Below the pieces are notes generated by a model. That model was given only the letters and a program-made list of their open reading frames with translations. It had not been told where the DNA came from and made no database searches. Shown here piece by piece: positions 58,203 through 64,000 of a stretch of DNA of 64,000 nt (position 1 is its first letter; every line of letters starts with the position of its first letter). The position numbers were made by a program, and so were the translations under genes. The stretch comes from Vigna angularis (taxonomy: Eukaryota; Streptophyta; Magnoliopsida; Fabales; Fabaceae). The DNA is taken from the NCBI RefSeq assembly GCF_016808095.1, contig NC_068979.1, positions 11,183,001 through 11,247,000 on the forward strand. Direction: 5' to 3'.

Positions 58203-59100
58203 TGTCGGAACAATCGGTACCGTTATAGAGTCGCGCAGCGGAATAAATTAATAAAGCGGAAAGCGTGTTCGGTCAAACTTGTAATAAGATGGTCCGTTTT
58301 AGAAATTTAATTTTGTTAGAGAAAAATTGTCAAACAGTTGATGTGCATAAAACAGTAAAGAGTATAGGGAGTAGAAAAATTGACACACTAGATTTTTATC
58401 CTGATTCGATTCAAAAGAATCTACGTCCAGTTGTTAATCACTATAAAAAGTGATTAACATTTTCACTAAAATCAGTTTCACAAATTACAATAAGAGTGAA
58501 TGAAAACAGATAGATAAAACCTTCCTTCGACGAACGAATCGGAAGATGACCACCTTGCCAACTCGAAGAGAACCGCTCCGACTATTGACACACGAAATGC
58601 GAGCTTCTCCTATTCACGAAACCAGGCAAAGCACTTGAACTAGCTTTTTAGAACTTCCTCAGACAAACTGTATTTTTAAAAAGCTCAGAGTTGTCTTCTA
58701 AGAGTTTTGGAACTACCTTATATAGCCAATTGGTCTAAGTTCGCATAGATGAATTATAAGTGCTACAGATAATTGATTATTGTTAGTGATAATCGATTAT
58801 TTGAGTCCGTTACAGGGTTTTTCAAAAGTGATAATCAATTATCCTGAGGAATAATCGATTATTCCAGAGCAACGAGGTTTTTCAGAAGGGCTCAGGATAA
58901 TCGATTATAACTTCTAATAATCGATTAAATGCGTAACAGTTCTAGAAATACAAATTTTTCTAAGTATTACACGTTTAAGGCTTTTCCTAATACATTTATA
59001 ATCTACAAAGTGCTTTTAAAACAATTATAACAGTCTATCATCTTTCAGCATCATCAAAATCATTTATCTTTAAATTTACCAATGCTCCTCATTGGTAACA
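58203..59100 (-). repeat. 3' LTR of the Copia element, 898 bp
   Basis: It runs from TGTCGGAACAATCGG to TTGGTAACA. It contains ATAATCGATTAT and close variants at about 58,769-58,925. The left edge cuts the GRF ORF. Confidence 0.9.
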
Positions 59101-59433
59101 ATCTCCCCCTTTTTTATGATGATCAAAAATCACTTTTTAAAAGCAACTTTGGGTTATCTGCAAAAGATACAAACTGACAGACAACATTAAGAGTTAGTAG
59201 TAACTGCACATATTTCTCCCCCTTTTTGATCATAAGCAAAAAGAGTTATAATGCTCCCCCTTAATATGAGCTCCCCCTCAATTAAACAATGTATGTACTA
59301 AAACAATAGATCATTTTATTCATGAAAACATTAAAGATTACAAGGGCACATAAAGTAAGACATGAACATGATAAAACATCTTAGGAATTCAAAACAAACA
59401 AACATTAAAGCACAATAACATAAAATCCTAAAT

Positions 59434-60630
59434 CTAAAATTCAGGACTTGGTGGTCTCGCTGGAGGTTGGAGATCAAAGTGATTTTCAATGTTTCCAATG
59501 CGAGTATCAAGGTCATTGAACTGGTCGATCACAAATTCTTCATGATTTTGTTGCCACTCATATATTTGTTCAAAGTGAGTCTGTTGAAAGAGACGCATAT
59601 CCTCCAGTTGTTCTGATAGGTTTGAAAATGCTCCTCCATAGTCAGGGATGAAGAGGAAGGCATGTGAGAAGGACCAGCATCAGCACAGGTAGCAGCTGGG
59701 ACTGGATCAACCATATGGGCGTCCATAACGTCATTGGCATCTTCGTGGTGATCATCATCCTTGTGAATGATCACACGACCACGATCAACAAAACCCATTT
59801 GACGAAATGTTGTCTCACCAATTTCAGTGCCAATTGCTTGAATGACAGTAGTGAGTTCGCCTTCCACACTTACACCTTTGTATTCTAAAATTCGAGAGAT
59901 GAGAAGTGCATATGGAAAATGATAAGAAGTATATTTCTTGGCCTTTACCATGGTGTCGGAGATGAGTGCTGGCCAATCAATGTGGATGTGATTTAAAAGC
60001 CCATATAGTAGTAGAAGATCTTGCTCCGAGCATTGAGCATGGTTAGTGGCATGAGGACATAGGATCCACACAATTAAGTAGTGAATCATCCTTTCTTCAA
60101 ACTTGAATCCACCCACAAGTAGCTGTCGACAATTGATTTGTTGTTCAGGATGACACAAAAAGGATTGAAAGGCAAGGAGACGATTGAAGTCCGGAACTCC
60201 AAGATGGAACTTTGACAGCATCATCCCATAGTGTGAGTTGTGCGACATTCGTCCATATGTCATCATCCAGAATTATAGGGACACCTTTCACTTTTGTTGT
60301 GATGATGCCGTCACGATAACACATATTGAAGTAGAGGACACGAATGAGATCAGGGTAGATGCACCCCTTTTGCTCCACGAGATGGGTAAGTCCTTGAGCA
60401 TGAAACAGATTTGGAAATTGAAAGCCATAAAAACGATAAAAGTCGAGGCGGATGAACTTTACCGCCATGATTCGTCGTTCTTGCCAGAAATGGACATAGT
60501 CATTATGCTTCTCCTCATCTGAAATCCAACCTTCGATGGAAGCAAGACGAACATTTCGGGAATGAGAGGAAGAAGCACCAGCAGTCCTCCTTCGGGTTCT
60601 TCTTGAATCAGCCATGAGAGAAGTGGACAA
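59434..60630 (-). pseudogene. Extra ORF downstream of Copia pol (putative plant transposon protein), frameshifted
   Basis: The ATG is at 60615 or 60630. The N-terminus is Arg/Ser-rich (ADSRRTRRRTAGASSS). A mid-region has the pattern RLDFYRFYGFQFPNLFHAQGL, LVGGFKFEERMIHYLIVWIL and YHFPYALLISRILEYKGV, which I associate with Pfam's 'Putative plant transposon protein' family. The C-terminus has a coiled-coil-like Gln/Glu-rich stretch ending before a TAG at 59434-59436. Frameshifts lie near 60,215 and near 59,600. It occupies the place where Sireviruses such as SIRE1 carry an envelope-like ORF, but no clear signal peptide or membrane segment was seen. The role is unknown. Confidence 0.65.
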
Positions 60631-60829
60631 AGAGAAACTTTGGAAAGAAAGAAGAAAGATGAAGAGATTGGGTTCAAATTTGGGTGCAGCAGTGTTCTGG
60701 GTGCAAAGAAGTGAGCATTAATTGATTATAGGGGGCTATTTATAAGAAAAATGGAGAAACTAGCCGTTTATGACCGTTTCCAGTCGTTAGGATTCACTGT
60801 AACGACTATATTTTTTATACAGATCGCGT

Positions 60830-61062
60830 AATAATCGATTATTGTAAGTGATAATCGATTATCTGCTCATAAGTCACTTTCCTGAAATTGTGTAATAATC
60901 AATTATGTATGAAGATAATCGATTATCTTCTCATGAATGTCCAGTTTTTGGTTTGAATATGAATAATCGATTGTTCTATGGTATAATCGATTATCTGCGT
61001 ATAGAGGCTTTTGCCAAAGCCAAAAATAATCGATTATTATCCTATGATAATCGATTAAAAGC
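60830..61062. repeat. Cluster of ATAATCGATTAT palindromes between pol and the extra ORF
   Basis: Perfect or one-mismatch copies occur near 60,832, 60,850, 60,895, 60,915, 60,962, 60,983, 61,025 and 61,044. They are spaced by 18-45 bp with unrelated sequence between. The same motif clusters inside the LTRs of this family. Confidence 0.85.
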
Positions 61063-61104
61063 GCTGATCTTACGATAATTGAGAAAATTTCATAAATCTA
61101 GAGT

Positions 61105-63988
61105 TTAAGACATATCTAACACCCCTAACTCTCTTCTAAGGTCATAGAATCTAACTTTAGGTAGTGCTTTAGTGAAGATATTAGCCAATTGATGTAAAGT
61201 GTCAATGTATTCAATTTGGCAATCTCCCTTTTGAATGTGGTATCTCAAGACATGATGTCTAATTTCAATGTGCTTAGTTCTTGAGTGCATTATGGGGTTC
61301 TTAGTTAGGTTGATAGCACTAGTATTATCACATTTTAGAGGAATGTGATCAAGGAAGATATCAAAATCCTCCAGTTGTTGTTTCATCCATAAAATTTGGG
61401 CACAACAATTTCCGACAACAATGTATTCAGCTTCAGTGGTAGACAAGGCTACATAAGATTGTTTCTTTGAATGCTAAGACACTAAAGAACAACCCAGAAA
61501 ATGACACGTTTCACTAGTACTTTTCCTATCAATTTTACAGCCACCATAATCTGCATTAGAATAACCTATCAAACTAGGTGAAGCATTAGAAGGATACCAA
61601 AGTCCAAAAGATGTGGTTCCTTTAAGGAATTTCAAAATCCGTTTGACAACAATTAGATGAGATTCTTTAGGATTAGCTTGGTACCTAGCACACACACATA
61701 CACTTTGCATAATGTCTGGTCTACTAGCAGTTAGATACAGTAAGGATCCTATCATTCCTCTAAACATGGTTTCATTTACTCCTTCACCAGATTCATCCTT
61801 ATCTAAATAGCAAGATGTTGTCATAGGTCTGTTGGCTTCTTTACAAGTATCCATACCAAACTTCCTAAGCACTTCTCTAAAATATTTAGTTTGGGAGACA
61901 AAAGTTCCCCCATCTATTTGCTTTATTTGCAGTCCTAAGAAGGAGTTAAGCTCACCCATCATAGACATCTCAAATTCACCTTGCATTATTTGTGCAAATC
62001 CCTCACACAATGAATCATTTGTAGACCCAAAAATAATATCATCTACGTATACTTGAACAATCAAGATATGTTTTCCTACTTTCTTAATAAACAAGGTGGC
62101 ATCAACCTTTCCTCTAGAGAAATCATTTTCAATCAAGAAGGTACTAAGTCTTTCATACCAAGACCTAGGTGCCTGTTTAAGACCATACAATGCCTTTTTC
62201 AACTTATAAACATGATGAGGATATTTAAAATCCTCAAAACTAGGAGGTTGACTAACGTATACCTCTTCATTAATAAAACCATTCAAAAATACACTTTTCA
62301 CATCCATTTGGTACAATTTAAACTTCATCAAAGAGGCATAAGCAAGTAACAATCTAATTGCTTCTAACCTGACTACTGGGGCATAATTTTCATCATAGTC
62401 TATACCTTCCTCTTGACATTAGCCCTTTGCAACTAACCTGGCTTTGTTCTTTGTGATGTTTCCATCTTCATCAAGCTTGTTTCTAAACACCCACTTTGTT
62501 CCAATGATTTGATAATCATCTTGTCTAGGAATGAGTTCCCAAACATCACTCCTTTCAAATTGATTCAGTTCTTCTTGGATATCAACACACCATTTATCAT
62601 CTTGAAGAGCTTCCTTTATGTTCTTAGGTTCTACATGAGACACAAAAGCTACTATTAAACAGAAATGATTAAGATTGTGTCTAGTAGTTACCCCTTTTAA
62701 TATATCTCCGATGATGTTGTCCAGAAAAAGTCCTCGTGGTTGTTGATAGCTTTTAGGATCAACTACTTGATGTTCATTTTGAGTTTCTGGAGAATAATTT
62801 TCATTTAGATACATCTCTTCAAGAGCTTCCCTCAAATAATCCTCATCACCTGCAATTCGTTTATTTGACTCAAGAGGGTTCACCTCAAGGTCCACAATTT
62901 CATCAAAGACAACATGCATTGATTCTTCAATTTTCAAGGTTCTTCTCTTAAACACCCTATATGTTTTGCTAGTTAAAGAATATCCTAAGAAGATTGCCTC
63001 ATCAGATTTAGCATCAAATTTACCTAGATTATCTTTACCATTATTCAAAACAAAACATTTGCATCCAAAGATTTTCAAATGAGATACATTTGGTTTTCTA
63101 CCGTTAAACAGTTCATAGGGAGTTAGCTTAAGAATAGGCCTAATTAGCATTTTGTTCAACACGTAACAAGCAGTACTAACTGCATCAACCCAAAAGTATT
63201 TTGGCACATTAGATTCATTTAAAAGAGTCCTAGCTAGTTCTTCTAATGATCTATTTTTCCTTTCAACAACACCATTTTTTTGGGGGAGTTCTTGGAGCAG
63301 AAAAATTATGACCAATTCCATGTTCTTCACAAAACTTTTCAAAAGATTCATTTTCAAATTCACCACCGTGATCACTTCTCAAAGTTTTGATTTTCAATTC
63401 CATTTCATTTTGAACACGTTTTGCAAACGATTTAAATGCTTTAAAAGATTCACTTTTCAAGGTGAAGAAAAATGTCCAAGTAAATCTAGTGTAATCATCA
63501 ACAATCACAAGAGCATAGTAGTTTCCACCAAAAATTTTAATTCTAGATGGACCAAACAAGTCCATATGCAAAAGTTCTAAAGGTTTTGATGTTGAAATCA
63601 TGGTTTTAGACGAAAATGAGGATTTGGTTTGCTTTCCCTTTTGACATGCAGAGCAGATTTTGTCTTTCTCAAATTTTAAATTAGGCAAACCAATCACAAG
63701 ATCTTTTGAAATCAATTTATTCAAATGTTGCATATGAATATGTGTAGCTCTTTTATGCCATAGCCAAGGATTTTCTTCTTTAGCAACTGAACATGTTATA
63801 TTATGACTAGATGCACTTTCAATATCAATCAAGTAAATGTTATTATGCCTAACACCTTGCAAAGCAATCTCAGTAGAATTTTTAAAATATACAGTGCATT
63901 TATCACTTTCAAAGGTTACCTTGAGACCCTTGTTGCATAGTTGGCTTATGCTTAGGAGATTGTGTTTGAGACCTTCAACACATAACAT
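61105..63988 (-). pseudogene. Copia pol pseudogene (integrase, RT, RNase H)
   Basis: The reading order is a GAG-pre-integrase zinc region (LWHKRATHIHMQHLNKL, CSACQKGKQ), integrase core (HMDLFGP, YTRFTWTFF, LRSDHGGEFEN), reverse transcriptase (VFLNGFINEEVYVSQPP, ALYGLKQAPRSWYERL, YVDDIIFGST) and RNase H (SADYGG-like NADYGG, ALSTTEAEY, LTKNPIMHSRTKHIEI). Breaks are a frameshift near 63,275 in integrase, a TAA at 62419-62421 before RT, and a TAG at 61474-61476 where the family has tryptophan. The rest of the frame is well kept, suggesting a fairly recent insertion. The frame continues beyond the right edge toward gag. Confidence 0.92.
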
Positions 63989-64000
63989 GTCCTTTATTAT

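Larger units (their letters stand above)
58203..64000 (-). mobile_element. Ty1/Copia retrotransposon (Sirevirus-like layout), incomplete in window
   Basis: On the minus strand, reading from the right edge: GAG-pre-integrase, integrase, reverse transcriptase and RNase H (63988-61105), an extra ORF (60630-59434), polypurine tract (complement of 59101-59116, AAAAAAGGGGGAGAT), and the 3' LTR (58203-59100). Integrase before RT is the Copia order. Gag and the 5' LTR lie beyond the window. The LTR belongs to the same family as the solo LTRs at 52.0 and 41.4 kb. Stops at 62419 and 61474 and a frameshift near 63,275 show it is inactive. Confidence 0.92.

Overview
This is a plant nuclear chromosome segment. 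Spliced genes with GT-AG introns encode plant-specific proteins: an EDR2-type PH/START/DUF1336 protein, the chloroplast photosystem II assembly factor LPA3, a family-1 UDP-glycosyltransferase (UGT) and a pinoresinol-lariciresinol-reductase-type enzyme. They are separated by AT-rich DNA full of plant LTR retrotransposons, a hAT remnant and Mutator-like elements. A papilionoid legume (Phaseolus/Vigna-like) is my best guess, but this is inference. No tRNA, rRNA, CRISPR or bacterial-type operon was seen.

Layout. 1-3.0 kb: AT-rich upstream DNA ending in a G-box promoter. 3.07-16.64 kb (+): 22-exon EDR2 gene, 725 aa, all exon phases consistent. 17.3-18.0 kb: a decayed 3' fragment of a UGT gene plus its 3' flank. 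18-22.8 kb: AT-rich, no gene. 22.8-31.2 kb (+): FolB (dihydroneopterin aldolase), 132 aa, with a probable 5'-UTR exon separated from the start codon by a decayed Ty3 chromovirus (23.6-30.6 kb). 32.6-34.1 kb (-): intact UGT with an unusual Pro/Gly-rich repeat loop. 35.1-37.6 kb (-): LPA3, nine exons, 324 aa. 38.3-40.4 kb (-): hAT transposase pseudogene holding a small solo LTR. 41.4-42.3 kb: old Copia solo-LTR remnant. 42.8-44.7 kb (-): PLR-type reductase, four exons, 312 aa. 45.4-46.4 kb (-): second UGT pseudogene.

46.48-57.41 kb: one 10.9-kb Tat-lineage Ty3 element on the minus strand, with intact 5-bp target duplications. It carries an intron-containing antisense gene on the plus strand with its own TATA box. 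It was later invaded by a 1.23-kb Mutator-like element and by a 962-bp Copia solo LTR inside the integrase region. 57.6-58.2 kb: start of a GRF-zinc-finger ORF, probably inside another Mutator-like element. It is cut by a Copia element that runs from 58.2 kb past the window end and has an extra ORF downstream of pol.

The host genes do not form a pathway. They serve defence regulation (EDR2), folate synthesis (FolB), PSII assembly (LPA3), and specialised-metabolite reduction and glycosylation (PLR-type enzyme, UGT). The most unusual material is the Tat antisense gene, the chromovirus lodged in the FolB leader, the repeat-loop UGT with two relics nearby, and a Copia family marked by clusters of the palindrome ATAATCGATTAT. 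No feature was confirmed by database search.
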